From Aquisalimonas sp. (GTDB lineage: Bacteria > Pseudomonadota > Gammaproteobacteria > Nitrococcales > Aquisalimonadaceae): a DNA stretch of 38,676 bases. Within the stretch, counting starts at the first letter, position 1; every line of letters begins with the position of its first letter. The translations under genes were made by a program, and so were the position numbers. The stretch covers positions 1-38,676 of the forward strand of contig NZ_SKOG01000278.1 in NCBI RefSeq assembly GCF_007120195.1, in the 5' to 3' direction. The notes beneath the pieces were generated by a model that worked only from the letters and a program-made list of their open reading frames with translations, was not told the origin of the DNA and did no database searches. Shown one piece after another: positions 15,106 through 23,511 of the stretch.

Positions 15106-16809
15106 ATGACTGATTATTTGAATGTCTACGCAGACATGGCACTGCCGGCTTCCGGAGCAGCGCGAGATGCTGCCCTGCAGGCGGGAGCGGTCGTGGAGGT
15201 CGCGGCCACCTCACTGGTGGGTTATCGCTCCGCCGGCCACTTGCTGCTGATTGGGCCGGAACTCGATGCCCTCGAGTGTGCGGCGCGTCTGCGAGAGCAG
15301 CTGACATGCACCATACTCGCCACTCGCGCTCACGAGGGTGAGCTGCCTGACGAGGCGGCTGCGGCGCGTGCGGACCAGCAGCGCGTGACCGTCCTTTACG
15401 GAGAGCCGGCGAGTGTGGAGGGGCACCTTGGTCATTTTGATATGGCGCTGCAGACACCCCGCGGTGAAAGCCTGCGTGCGGCGGATCTGAACGGCACCGA
15501 CCACCCCTGGTTTGATCTTGTGCTGGATCTGCGCCGCGAGCCCTCCCTGCAGATGGATCTGCCGCCGTTCGGGTATTACGCGCCCGCCGGCGATGGGGAT
15601 GCGCTGGAGCGCGCGTTGGTCGAGATCCCCGAGATGACCGGGGAGTTCGAGAAACCCAAGTTCTTCAATTACAGCCCTGACATTTGTGCCCATGGCGACA
15701 GCGGGCTCACCGGTTGCACGCGTTGCCTCGACGCCTGCCCGGCGGATGCCATTGCCTCGGCGGGTGAGATCATCCAGGTTGACCCCTATCTGTGTCAGGG
15801 CGGCGGGACCTGTGCCACGGCCTGTCCCACCGGTGCGATAATTTATGCCTACCCGGGCCCCAAGGACCTCGCCGCCCGGGTTCGGGCCATGCTGCAGGCG
15901 TTCCGCGAGGCCGGCGGCACGCACCCGGTGCTGCTGTTCCACGATGACGAGGCAGGGGCCGAGCGGCTGCGGGCGATCGCGCCGGCTTTGCCCGAGCCCG
16001 TGATTCCCGTGCGAGTCGCCGAGATCGGCTCCGTGGGCATGGATCTCTGGTTGACCGCGCTCGCCTATGGGGCCTCGGGCATCACCTTGCTGGACACACC
16101 AGCGGTGCCGCCCACGGTGCGCTTGGAGGTGCAGCGTCAGCTCGGCTACACGCGCAGCCTGCTTGATGCCCTGAACCTCGGTGGGGAGCGCATCGCCCTA
16201 TCACCGCGCCAGGAGAGCCCGGTGTCAATGCTCTCGGCCATGAGCGATTGGCAGCCCGTGAGCCCGGCAACCTTCGAGACCTTCAACGAGAAGCGCGGCA
16301 CGCTGCGGCTGGCGATCGACCACCTGTACGGTCAGGCGATCGCACGTCCGCAGTTGACGGCCATGCCAGCCGGGGCACCGTTCGGTCAGGTTCTCGTTGA
16401 CGTCGACAAATGCACGCTGTGCATGGCCTGCCCGCAGGTCTGCCCCACGCGGGCATTGACCGACGCAGGTGATCGGCCGCAGCTGAATTTCACTGAAGAC
16501 CTCTGTGTTCAGTGCGGACTGTGCCAGAGCGCCTGTCCGGAAGCGGCCATCACTCTGGAATCGCGCTACCTGTTCGATTGGGAGCAGCGCCGTCAGGCCC
16601 GCGTCCTGAACGAGGAAGAGCCCTTTGAGTGCATTAGCTGCGGTACGCCCTTCGCTACACCCAGCGTCATTGAGCGGATGACCCAGCGCCTCGAGGGTCA
16701 CCATATGTTTCAATCGGAAGCGAGTATGCGGCGGTTGAAGATGTGCGGTGACTGTCGCGTGAAGGACATGTTCGAATCCGAGCAGCGCTCGGGCAACACG
16801 GGAACATGA
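15106..16809 (+). CDS. Polyferredoxin-like 4Fe-4S protein of the FDH operon
   Basis: A 567-residue soluble iron-sulfur protein without a signal peptide. It carries two cysteine clusters in the first half (Cys194/204/207/211 and Cys230/236/240) and two classic CxxCxxCxxxCP motifs in the second (Cys436-446 and Cys467-477). A late quartet (Cys509/512 and Cys547/550) may bind a further cluster or zinc. The region between about 260 and 400 lacks cysteines and has an MvhD/CoA-like alpha/beta look (LLFHDDEAGAERL). Homologues sit beside FDH genes with DUF3305, DUF3306 and TorD. Electron supply during cofactor insertion, or to a cytosolic acceptor, are both guesses. ATG 15106 has GAGG upstream; TTG 15103 is adjacent. 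Confidence 0.85.
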   Translation: MTDYLNVYADMALPASGAARDAALQAGAVVEVAATSLVGYRSAGHLLLIGPELDALECAARLREQLTCTILATRAHEGELPDEAAAARADQQRVTVLYGEPASVEGHLGHFDMALQTPRGESLRAADLNGTDHPWFDLVLDLRREPSLQMDLPPFGYYAPAGDGDALERALVEIPEMTGEFEKPKFFNYSPDICAHGDSGLTGCTRCLDACPADAIASAGEIIQVDPYLCQGGGTCATACPTGAIIYAYPGPKDLAARVRAMLQAFREAGGTHPVLLFHDDEAGAERLRAIAPALPEPVIPVRVAEIGSVGMDLWLTALAYGASGITLLDTPAVPPTVRLEVQRQLGYTRSLLDALNLGGERIALSPRQESPVSMLSAMSDWQPVSPATFETFNEKRGTLRLAIDHLYGQAIARPQLTAMPAGAPFGQVLVDVDKCTLCMACPQVCPTRALTDAGDRPQLNFTEDLCVQCGLCQSACPEAAITLESRYLFDWEQRRQARVLNEEEPFECISCGTPFATPSVIERMTQRLEGHHMFQSEASMRRLKMCGDCRVKDMFESEQRSGNTGT

Positions 16810-17444
16810 GTAGACGGCTTATGGGTACGAAACACGAATCGGCCTCCACCTCACACGCTGCCACGCGGGAAGATGAATTCCGGGCCGGTACCTGGACACT
16901 GCTGGGTCGGCTGCTTGCGACCTCACCCGACGAGACGGTGTTGGGGTTGCTGCGCCAGATCCCCGGCATCGAACAGGGACGCGATGCCGACGCGCTGGCA
17001 GCTGCCTGGCGAGAGCTCCGTGCGGGTGCCGAGCAGGCCGACCTGGAACTTTTGAAGCGTGAATTTCATGAGCTATTCATAGGGGTAGGAGGCGGTGAAC
17101 TCACGCCATACGCCTCGTGGTATTTGACCGGTTCGCTCATGGAGCGTCCACTGGTGGTGCTGCGCCAGGATTTACAGCAATTGGGCGTGGAACGTCTGGA
17201 GGGTAACAGTGAGCCGGAGGATCATGCCGCTGCGATCTGCGACGTCATGGCGTTGGTGATCAGCGACCCGGATGTCTCCTTCGAGTGGCAGCGGGAGATC
17301 TTCCAAAAGCATGTGGAGCCCTGGATGGGGCAGTTCTTCCACGATCTGGAGCACGCTGAGAATGCCGAGTTCTACACAGCCGTGGGGCGGGTTGGCGTTG
17401 CCTTCGTGGCCCTGGAGCAGGATTACTTTTCCATGCTCGCCTGA
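16806..17444 (+). CDS. TorD/DmsD-family molybdoenzyme chaperone
   Basis: A 212-residue all-helical cytosolic chaperone of the TorD/NarJ/DmsD family, which binds the Tat signal and immature molybdoenzyme until the cofactor is inserted. Characteristic features are L-x-R-E-F-H-E-L-F-I-G near residue 90, a P-Y-A-S-W-Y segment, and the family hallmark E-P-E-D-H at about 136-140 followed by AAICDVMALV. The start overlaps the preceding stop by four bases (ATGA), indicating coupling; a second in-frame ATG lies at 16821. FdhA, two genes downstream, is the obvious client. The stop codon sits inside an 11-bp hairpin. Confidence 0.9.
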   Translation: MSRRLMGTKHESASTSHAATREDEFRAGTWTLLGRLLATSPDETVLGLLRQIPGIEQGRDADALAAAWRELRAGAEQADLELLKREFHELFIGVGGGELTPYASWYLTGSLMERPLVVLRQDLQQLGVERLEGNSEPEDHAAAICDVMALVISDPDVSFEWQREIFQKHVEPWMGQFFHDLEHAENAEFYTAVGRVGVAFVALEQDYFSMLA

Positions 17445-17464
17445 CACCGACCGGGTGTCAGGCG
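17438..17464 (+). promoter_or_regulatory. Perfect 11-bp hairpin spanning the torD-like stop codon
   Basis: CGCCTGACACC (17438-17448) pairs perfectly with GGTGTCAGGCG (17454-17464) around a five-base loop. No T-tract follows, so it is not a standard intrinsic terminator. Its position between the maturation genes and the structural genes suggests mRNA processing or protection of a segment. Confidence 0.6.
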
Positions 17465-17527
17465 GGTGAGCGTGACGAACAGGACAGTCGAACGACTCGA
17501 CGCGTCTTTAGCAGGAGGAGACAGATT

Positions 17528-17743
17528 ATGAGCACGCCAGACACTGATAACACCCGTCCTTCGCGGCGGCGGTTTCTGAAGACAGTGGTGGCCTCGGGCG
17601 GCGCCGTGGCGTTGACGGCGGGCGCAGGGGGTGTGCTTGCGCAAAATCCTCGCGATCAGGCCGAGGACGAGCCGCACCACGGCAAGAAGGGTTACCACGA
17701 AACCAAGCATATTCGCGATTACTATGCGAGGGCGGATTTCTGA
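17528..17743 (+). CDS. Small twin-arginine protein of the FDH region (formate_TAT type)
   Basis: A 71-residue protein with a twin-arginine signal SRRRFLKT followed by a hydrophobic, glycine/alanine-rich segment ending VLAQ. The mature part is only about 35 residues and ends HIRDYYARADF. This is the pattern of the 'formate dehydrogenase region TAT target' family (TIGR02811, from memory), always found just before fdhA. It is probably exported with, or as a small partner of, the FDH catalytic subunit, since it lacks any cofactor motif. A strong GGAGGAG ribosome site precedes ATG 17528. It is the first gene after the operon's first hairpin. Confidence 0.85.
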   Translation: MSTPDTDNTRPSRRRFLKTVVASGGAVALTAGAGGVLAQNPRDQAEDEPHHGKKGYHETKHIRDYYARADF

Positions 17744-17799
17744 GTCGTGCGCACGTCCTGTGACCGCCATGAAATCGCCTCGAATGGAGGAGTAAGATC

Positions 17800-20679
17800 A
17801 TGAAACTGACCAAGAAAAAGGCTGCGGGGGCCGGTGCCGCGGCTCCGGGGCTACTCGGCAAGGCGCTGACTCGACGAGCCTTTCTGCAGGGGTCGGGGTT
17901 GGCCGTCGGTGGTGCCGCCGTCGCGGGGATGCTGCCGACGTCCATGATGAAAAAGGCGAAGGCCGCGCGCCGCATCGATCCGGACCAGGAGATTAGAGAG
18001 GTATTGACGGTCTGCGGCCATTGTTCGGTTGGCTGCAGCACCATCGCCGAAGTGCAAAACGGCATTTGGGTTGGCCAGGAGCCCGCGCTGGATAGCCCCA
18101 TTAACCTTGGGGCCCACTGTGCCAAGGGCGCAGCGCTGCGCAACCACGGCCACAGCACGCGCCGGGTCAAGTACCCGATGAAGAAAGTCGGGGGGCGCTG
18201 GGAGCGCATCAGCTGGGAGCAGGCCATCGACGAGATCGGTGACAAGATCCTGCATATTCGCGATGAATCCGGCCCGGACTCGCTGTGGTTTGCCGGCTCC
18301 TCGAAGGCAAACAACGAGGGCGCCTATCTGCAGCGCAAGCTGGCGGCATTCTGGGGGTCCAACAACTGTGACCACCAGGCGCGTATCTGCCACTCCACCA
18401 CTGTGGCCGGTGTGGCGAACACCTGGGGATATGGCGCGCAGACCAACTCCTACAACGACATTCTCAAGTCCAAATGCATCGTCATGTGCGGCTCCAACGC
18501 CGCCGAGGCCCATCCAGTGGCGATGCAGATGATTCTGCGCGCGAAGGAGAACGGGTCGCACATGGTGGTCATGGACCCCCGCTTCACGCGCACCGCCGCG
18601 CACGCCGACACCTACGTCCGGTTCCGCTCGGGCACGGACGTGGCACTGATCTTCGGCATGCTCTACCACATCTTCGAGAACGAGTGGGAAGACAAGGAGT
18701 ACCTTGAGCAGCGTGTCTTCGGCATGGATCGCGTCCGGGAAGAGGTGAAGAAGTGGACACCCGATGAAGTCGAGCGTGTCACCGGTGCCTCCGAAGAGGC
18801 GGTCTACGAGGTGGCCAGGATCATGGCCGAGAACCGTCCGGGGACGTTCGTCTGGTGCATGGGCGGCACCCAGCACACCATCGGCAACAACTACGTGCGC
18901 GCCTACAACTGCCTGCAGCTCGCGCTTGGCAACATCGGCGTCGAGGGCGGCGGTGCCAACATCTTCCGTGGCCACGACAACGTCCAGGGGGCGACCGACG
19001 TGGGCCCCAACCCGGACAATCTGCCCGGTTACTACCCACTCTCGGAGGGTGGCTGGCAGCACTGGGCCCGGGTGTGGGACGTCGACTACGAATGGCTGGC
19101 GGAGCGCTTTGACCAGGAGGAGTACGACGACGGCCAAAATGGCAAGATCAAGCCCATGAACTCGGGCGGCATTACCGTCTCGCGCTGGATCGACGGGGTG
19201 CTGGAAGACAAGGAAAACATCGCCCAGAGGGACAACATCCGCGCGGTGATGATGTGGGGTCACGCCCCGAACTCCCAGACCCGTCTGCCGGAAATGAAGG
19301 AGGCGATGGAGAAGCTCGACCTGCTGGTGGTCATCGACCCCTATCCGACTGTCTCCGCCGTGCTCCATGAGCGCACGGACGACACCTATCTGCTGCCTGC
19401 GGCAACCCAGTTCGAGCAGGCCGGCTCGGTGACCGCGTCCAATCGTTCGCTGCAGTGGCGCTTCCAGGTCATTGAGCCGCTCTACGAGCACAAGCCGGAC
19501 AAGGACATCGCCTATCTGTTCGCCGAGAAGTTTGGCTTCGCCGACGAGATGTTCAAGAACATCGAGGTGGTGAACAAGCAGCCGACCTCCGAGAGCATCC
19601 TGCGGGAGATCAACAGGGGCACGTGGTCCATCGGCTACACCGGCCAGAGCCCGGAGCGGCTGAAAGAGCACATGGAGAACCAGCGCACGTTCAACGTGGC
19701 GAGCCTCAAGGCCGAGGGCGGCCCGGTGGATGGTGAGATCTACTGTCTGCCGTGGCCGACGTACGGCACCCCGGAGTTCAAACACCCCGGTACCCACGTG
19801 CTCTACGACACGAGCAAGCATGTGCTGGATGGCGGGGGTAACTTCCGTGCCAACTTCGGTACCGAGTACGAGGGTGAGAACCTGCTCGCCGAAGGGTCCT
19901 ACTCCAAGGGCGCGGAGATCCAGGATGGCTACCCCGAGTTCGATTCGGAACTCCTGAAGCAGCTGGGTTGGTGGGATGACCTCACCGAGGAGGAAAAGGC
20001 CGAGGCCGACGGCAAATCCTGGACGACCGACCTCTCGGGCGGCATTATCCGGGTAGCCATGGAGCGCGGCTGCCATCCGTTTGGCAATGCCAAGGCCCGG
20101 GCCTACGTCTGGAACTTCCCGGACCCGATCCCCTTGCACCGGGAGCCGCTCTATACGCCGCGCTACGATCTGGTCGAGGACTATCCGACCTACGAAGACC
20201 GCAAGGTGTTCTACCGGCTGCCGACACGCTATGCGTCCGTTCAGGCGACCGACTACTCGGACGACTTCCCGCTGATCCACACCAGTGGCCGCTTGGTCGA
20301 GTACGAGGGCGGCGGCGAGGAGACCCGTTCCAACCCCTGGCTCGCTGAGCTCAAGCAGGACATGTTCGTGGAGATCAATCCGGCGGATGCCAACGATGCG
20401 GACGTGCGTAATGGCCAGATGGTGTGGCTGGAAGGGCCTGAAGGCGGCCGCATCCGCATTAAGGCCCTGGTCACGGAGCGCGTTGGCCGCGGCACGGTGT
20501 TCACGCCGTTCCACTTTGGTGGACGCTTCCAGGGCGAGGATTTGCTCGAACGGTATCCTGAGGGAGCCAGTCCCTACGTCCGTGGTGAGTCGAACAATAC
20601 GGCGACGACCTACGGCTATGACTCGGTGACCATGATGCAGGAAACCAAGACGACGCTATGCCGCGTGACGCCGGCCTGA
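17800..20679 (+). CDS. fdhA: Formate dehydrogenase catalytic (alpha) subunit, Cys type
   Basis: A 959-residue molybdopterin oxidoreductase that oxidises formate to CO2 in the periplasm. The Tat signal LTRRAFLQGSG has Arg25-Arg26 after a lysine-rich n-region. The N-terminal 4Fe-4S site uses Cys72, Cys75, Cys79 and Cys107. The active-site segment reads DHQARICHSTTVAG: Cys197 takes the position of selenocysteine in E. coli FdnG/FdhF, followed by the conserved His198. Downstream come bis-MGD-binding features (GSNAAEAHP, GGTQHTIG, HTSGR and the C-terminal cofactor-binding domain). No in-frame UGA is involved. AGGAG lies upstream of ATG 17800. MobA, MoeA and the TorD-like protein in this window would supply and insert its cofactor. 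Confidence 0.95.
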   Translation: MKLTKKKAAGAGAAAPGLLGKALTRRAFLQGSGLAVGGAAVAGMLPTSMMKKAKAARRIDPDQEIREVLTVCGHCSVGCSTIAEVQNGIWVGQEPALDSPINLGAHCAKGAALRNHGHSTRRVKYPMKKVGGRWERISWEQAIDEIGDKILHIRDESGPDSLWFAGSSKANNEGAYLQRKLAAFWGSNNCDHQARICHSTTVAGVANTWGYGAQTNSYNDILKSKCIVMCGSNAAEAHPVAMQMILRAKENGSHMVVMDPRFTRTAAHADTYVRFRSGTDVALIFGMLYHIFENEWEDKEYLEQRVFGMDRVREEVKKWTPDEVERVTGASEEAVYEVARIMAENRPGTFVWCMGGTQHTIGNNYVRAYNCLQLALGNIGVEGGGANIFRGHDNVQGATDVGPNPDNLPGYYPLSEGGWQHWARVWDVDYEWLAERFDQEEYDDGQNGKIKPMNSGGITVSRWIDGVLEDKENIAQRDNIRAVMMWGHAPNSQTRLPEMKEAMEKLDLLVVIDPYPTVSAVLHERTDDTYLLPAATQFEQAGSVTASNRSLQWRFQVIEPLYEHKPDKDIAYLFAEKFGFADEMFKNIEVVNKQPTSESILREINRGTWSIGYTGQSPERLKEHMENQRTFNVASLKAEGGPVDGEIYCLPWPTYGTPEFKHPGTHVLYDTSKHVLDGGGNFRANFGTEYEGENLLAEGSYSKGAEIQDGYPEFDSELLKQLGWWDDLTEEEKAEADGKSWTTDLSGGIIRVAMERGCHPFGNAKARAYVWNFPDPIPLHREPLYTPRYDLVEDYPTYEDRKVFYRLPTRYASVQATDYSDDFPLIHTSGRLVEYEGGGEETRSNPWLAELKQDMFVEINPADANDADVRNGQMVWLEGPEGGRIRIKALVTERVGRGTVFTPFHFGGRFQGEDLLERYPEGASPYVRGESNNTATTYGYDSVTMMQETKTTLCRVTPA

Positions 20680-20705
20680 GAACGATTTGAGAGGAGAATG
20701 CCGTT

Positions 20706-21296
20706 ATGGCACGAATGAAGTTTCTGTGTGACGCCGAGCGGTGCATCGAGTGCCAGGCCTGTGTCACTGCCTGCAAGAACGAGCACGAGGTGCCCTGGGG
20801 CGTGAATCGGCGCCGGGTGATTGTCATGAACGATGGCAGGCCCGGCGAGAAATCCATCTCTGTTGCCTGCATGCACTGTACGGACGCACCCTGTGCGGCG
20901 GTCTGTCCCGTGGATTGCTTCTACACCACGGCCGACGGGATCGTGTTGCACGATAAGGATCTGTGCATCGGTTGCGGCTATTGCTTCTACGCCTGCCCCT
21001 TCGGAGCGCCGCAGTACCCGCAACAAACCGCGTTCGGGGTTCGGGGCAAGATGGATAAATGCACCTTCTGCGCAGGTGGTCCCGAACCGGTGCATTCCCA
21101 GGAGGAGCTCACCAAGTACGGCACAAACCGTGTCGAGGAAGGCAAGCTGCCGTTGTGCGCCGAGATGTGTGCGACCAAGGCCCTGATTGCGGGTGACGGT
21201 AACGTGATTGCGGATATCTATCGCAAGCGCGTCATGACCCGTGGCGGCCGACCGCAGACATGGGGGTGGCAGGCAGCCTACGGCGACGACATATGA
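20706..21296 (+). CDS. fdhB: Formate dehydrogenase iron-sulfur (beta) subunit
   Basis: A 196-residue subunit with four 4Fe-4S sites, which relays electrons from FdhA to the membrane subunit. Cysteine sets are 13/16/19/23, 55/58/63/67, 87/90/93/97 and 119/122/151/155. Unlike E. coli FdnH (about 290 residues), it lacks a C-terminal membrane anchor and ends AYGDDI, like the shorter beta subunits of FdhABC systems. No export signal of its own is present, so export piggybacked on FdhA's Tat signal is expected. AGAGGAGAATG upstream supports the start. It follows fdhA by 26 bases and is followed by a 12-bp hairpin. Confidence 0.95.
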   Translation: MARMKFLCDAERCIECQACVTACKNEHEVPWGVNRRRVIVMNDGRPGEKSISVACMHCTDAPCAAVCPVDCFYTTADGIVLHDKDLCIGCGYCFYACPFGAPQYPQQTAFGVRGKMDKCTFCAGGPEPVHSQEELTKYGTNRVEEGKLPLCAEMCATKALIAGDGNVIADIYRKRVMTRGGRPQTWGWQAAYGDDI

Positions 21297-21305
21297 CCGG
21301 GGTGA

Positions 21306-21337
21306 GGGCCGGGGCCCATTGCGCAGGGCCCTGGCCC
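21306..21337 (+). promoter_or_regulatory. 12-bp GC-rich hairpin after fdhB
   Basis: GGGCCGGGGCCC (21306-21317) pairs with GGGCCCTGGCCC (21326-21337) around ATTGCGCA. Eleven Watson-Crick pairs and one G-U pair make a very stable stem. There is no T-tract. It sits nine bases after the fdhB stop and may stabilise the fdhAB part of the transcript or attenuate the distal genes. Confidence 0.65.
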
Positions 21338-21386
21338 ACTGGGCTTGCTGGACCAGAACAACGGGACCGCTGAAGAGGAGCATTCT

Positions 21387-21581
21387 ATGATGCCGAAAAA
21401 AATTGCCCTTTCGGCCATTGCCGCGCTCAGCCTGGGGTTGTTGGCAGGCTGTGGCGACGTGACGCTCTATGAGCCAGGGGTCTACAAGGGCTCAGGCGAC
21501 GAAACGGCCTCAGAAGAAGCCGCCGAGCGGCGAGCCGACGCCCTGAGGGATCGGGCTCAAGCTGCCCATACTGACCGCTAG
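21387..21581 (+). CDS. Small lipoprotein in the FDH operon
   Basis: A 64-residue protein with a lipoprotein signal: positively charged MMPKK, a hydrophobic stretch and a lipobox LLAGC at about residues 17-21. The mature part (GDVTLYEPGVYKGSGDE..., then a Glu/Ala/Arg-rich helix) is about 45 residues and has no cofactor motif. GAAGAGGAG gives a good ribosome site for ATG 21387. It lies between fdhB and fdhC, just 17 bases ahead of the fdhC start, so it is almost certainly co-translated with them. A periplasmic tether or assembly aid for the FDH complex is a guess. Confidence 0.78.
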   Translation: MMPKKIALSAIAALSLGLLAGCGDVTLYEPGVYKGSGDETASEEAAERRADALRDRAQAAHTDR

Positions 21582-21598
21582 CTGTGGAGGAGGTCGAC

Positions 21599-22720
21599 AT
21601 GAACAAGCACCACGACGCAGCGGTGCGGGCCAGGCGGCGGTGGCGCTCGATGGTTTGGAGCATGATGGCGATTGTGTTCCTGGCCATGGCATTGCCCTCT
21701 GCGGGCTATCTGTTCGCCCAAGTCGGCGAGCCCACCGGGGAGCCGCAACGCCAGTTCTCGGAGCAAAGGGAGACCAACCCCCGTTCGGATATGTGGCGTG
21801 ACGGACGCCGCGGCGAGGGTGGTTTTACCACGCAGACTGGACCCTACGTTACCAATCAGTTGATGACCAATGTCGGTGAGAATTATCGCCAGATTCGCCA
21901 GGGCCCATTAATGACAGTCGGTGGGTGGTTCCTGGTGGCGGTTTTTCTGGCGATCACGGCGTTCTACCTGCTGACCGGCCAGAAAAAAATTGATGGAGGA
22001 CGTACCGGCAGGACCATCGTTCGTTGGAAGGCGTATGAGCGATTCCTGCACTGGTTCAATGCAATCTGCTTCATCATTTTGGCCATCACTGGGTTGAGTC
22101 TTTTGTTCGGGAGAACGGTGCTGATTCCCATTGTCGGGCATCAGGCCTTTTCCAGCTACGCCGAGTTCGCCTACGGTGCCCATAACTTTGTCGGACCAGC
22201 GTTCTCGGTGGGCGTATTGGTGATGATCGTGCTCTGGGCGCGTCACAACATTCCCAAGAAGCATGACTGGGTATGGTTCAAGGAAGGCGGGGGGATTATC
22301 GGTAACAAGCACCCGCCCGCGGGCAAGATGAACGGCGGTGAGAAGGTGTGGTTCTGGGTTGGCGTCTTTGCCCTGGGGCTGACGGTGATCATCACCGGGT
22401 TGATCGCGCTGTTCCCGAATCTGGGTTTCCAGACCCGAGAGATCATGTCCTGGGCGCTGATCATCCATGCCACGGCAGCGATTCTGTGGATGGGTTTGTT
22501 CCTGGGCCATGCCTACATCGGCACCCTTGGTACCGAAGGGGCGCTGGAAGGCATGACGCGCGGCCGCGTCGATGTCGCGTGGGCGAAGCAGCACCATGAC
22601 CTGTGGTATGAGGATGTGGTCGCTGCGGGTGAAAAACCCGTTTCCGAAGAGGAACTACACGGCCGGCAGCAACAAGGCCCCGCACCTGGTTCGACCCCTG
22701 CGGGCGAGCGAGGCACTTGA
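21599..22720 (+). CDS. fdhC: Formate dehydrogenase cytochrome b (gamma) subunit
   Basis: A 373-residue membrane subunit that takes electrons from FdhB via heme b and reduces quinone. It has an extra N-terminal hydrophobic segment (residues about 18-40) and a periplasmic-looking loop with GPYVTNQ, then four membrane helices of the FdnI type: ERFLHWFNAICFIILAITGL, a segment with the HNFVGP histidine, VFALGLTVIITGLIALF, and IIHATAAILWMGLFLGHAYIG. The conserved histidines in the first and last two helices are the expected heme ligands. It is longer than E. coli FdnI (217) but normal for this FdhC type. GGAGGAGG six bases before ATG 21599 fixes the start. Confidence 0.92.
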   Translation: MNKHHDAAVRARRRWRSMVWSMMAIVFLAMALPSAGYLFAQVGEPTGEPQRQFSEQRETNPRSDMWRDGRRGEGGFTTQTGPYVTNQLMTNVGENYRQIRQGPLMTVGGWFLVAVFLAITAFYLLTGQKKIDGGRTGRTIVRWKAYERFLHWFNAICFIILAITGLSLLFGRTVLIPIVGHQAFSSYAEFAYGAHNFVGPAFSVGVLVMIVLWARHNIPKKHDWVWFKEGGGIIGNKHPPAGKMNGGEKVWFWVGVFALGLTVIITGLIALFPNLGFQTREIMSWALIIHATAAILWMGLFLGHAYIGTLGTEGALEGMTRGRVDVAWAKQHHDLWYEDVVAAGEKPVSEEELHGRQQQGPAPGSTPAGERGT

Positions 22721-22747
22721 CCTGCAGAACGTGAAGTCTGCCCGGTG

Positions 22748-22781
22748 ACGGCAGGCGCCCCCCCGTGGGGACGTCTGCCGT
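22748..22781 (+). terminator. Hairpin after fdhC, possible attenuator or terminator
   Basis: ACGGCAGGCG (22748-22757) pairs with CGTCTGCCGT (22772-22781), with one G-U pair and a C/G-rich loop that could extend the stem. It is followed by TTCGTCGTTCG rather than a clean T-run, so termination may be partial. The DUF6505-type gene begins about 20 bases later. Confidence 0.5.
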
Positions 22782-22800
22782 TCGTCGTTCGTGAGGTATG

Positions 22801-23307
22801 ATGAGTGCAATGAAGTTCATGCGCGTAGCACGTCTAGACGACACGGACGAGCACGTCTACGAGCGGGCGGCGCAGGTCGGCGAGCCGGCGGTTCCGGGGA
22901 GTTTCGCTTTTACGTTCTCGGATCGGGATCCAGCGACGTTTGCCGGCAAGGAAAGACAGGCGTTTCGCCATGGCTTCCTCGGGGTGCGCAGCTTTGGCTG
23001 GGCCACTGTCGTGGTGGTCGTTGAAATTGAGGAAGGTGAGTATAAGAGTGTGATCGAAGCGCTGGCCCACCATTTTGTTAGTAAGTATGGCGCACCCTCG
23101 TTGGAGGCAGCGCTACCGGTGGCCCGAGAGGAAGCAGAGTATGCGGCCAGCCTCTGCGAGCAGGAAGACAACACACTGCTTGCCGTAGAGCGCGCAGTAG
23201 ATGACAAGGGCATTCACGAGGCCTTCAAGACACTGCAGCCCCGGGCGAACTGGCAAGGGGAGGGGAAGCAGCCGGTGCGTGTGTGGGATTTCTTTCGCGA
23301 GGAATGA
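22801..23307 (+). CDS. DUF6505-type protein at the end of the FDH operon
   Basis: A 168-residue soluble protein that I believe matches DUF6505: MKFMRVARLDDTDEHVYERAA near the start, then a PGSFAF block, a G-K-x-R-Q-A-F-x-x-G-F-L-G segment, FGWATVVVVVEI, and a C-terminal WDFFREE. No catalytic motif, signal or membrane segment is seen. Start choice is uncertain: ATG 22798, 22801 and 22810 are all in frame. GAGG at 22793 favours 22801; similarity begins at the methionine at 22810. It follows fdhC after a hairpin, so it may be expressed at a lower level. Function unknown. Confidence 0.7.
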   Translation: MSAMKFMRVARLDDTDEHVYERAAQVGEPAVPGSFAFTFSDRDPATFAGKERQAFRHGFLGVRSFGWATVVVVVEIEEGEYKSVIEALAHHFVSKYGAPSLEAALPVAREEAEYAASLCEQEDNTLLAVERAVDDKGIHEAFKTLQPRANWQGEGKQPVRVWDFFREE

Positions 23308-23511
23308 TCGCCACCCGGGTACAATGGCGGCTGCGTATTGCGCCAATCATGCTGACGAGCAGAAATGCCGCCGGCGGGCGAGTCCCCATTAATAGTGGCT
23401 AGGGGGTCTACAAACGTTTCATCGGGCGCCCCGTCACGAACCCGTGACGTCGCTCAGGACATACACGACCGGGCGTCCAGAGCCCGGCCTAGGCAAATGA
23501 GGGGAAACTCC

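Noticed and set aside
18355-18400. Possible selenocysteine FDH
   Set aside because: The active-site codon is TGC (Cys197 in ARICH), not TGA, and the frame is open throughout. No SECIS is needed.
17851-20514. An 887-codon open frame on the minus strand, opposite fdhA
   Set aside because: It is a shadow of codon bias in fdhA. It has no ribosome site and no recognisable domain, while the plus strand encodes an unmistakable FDH.
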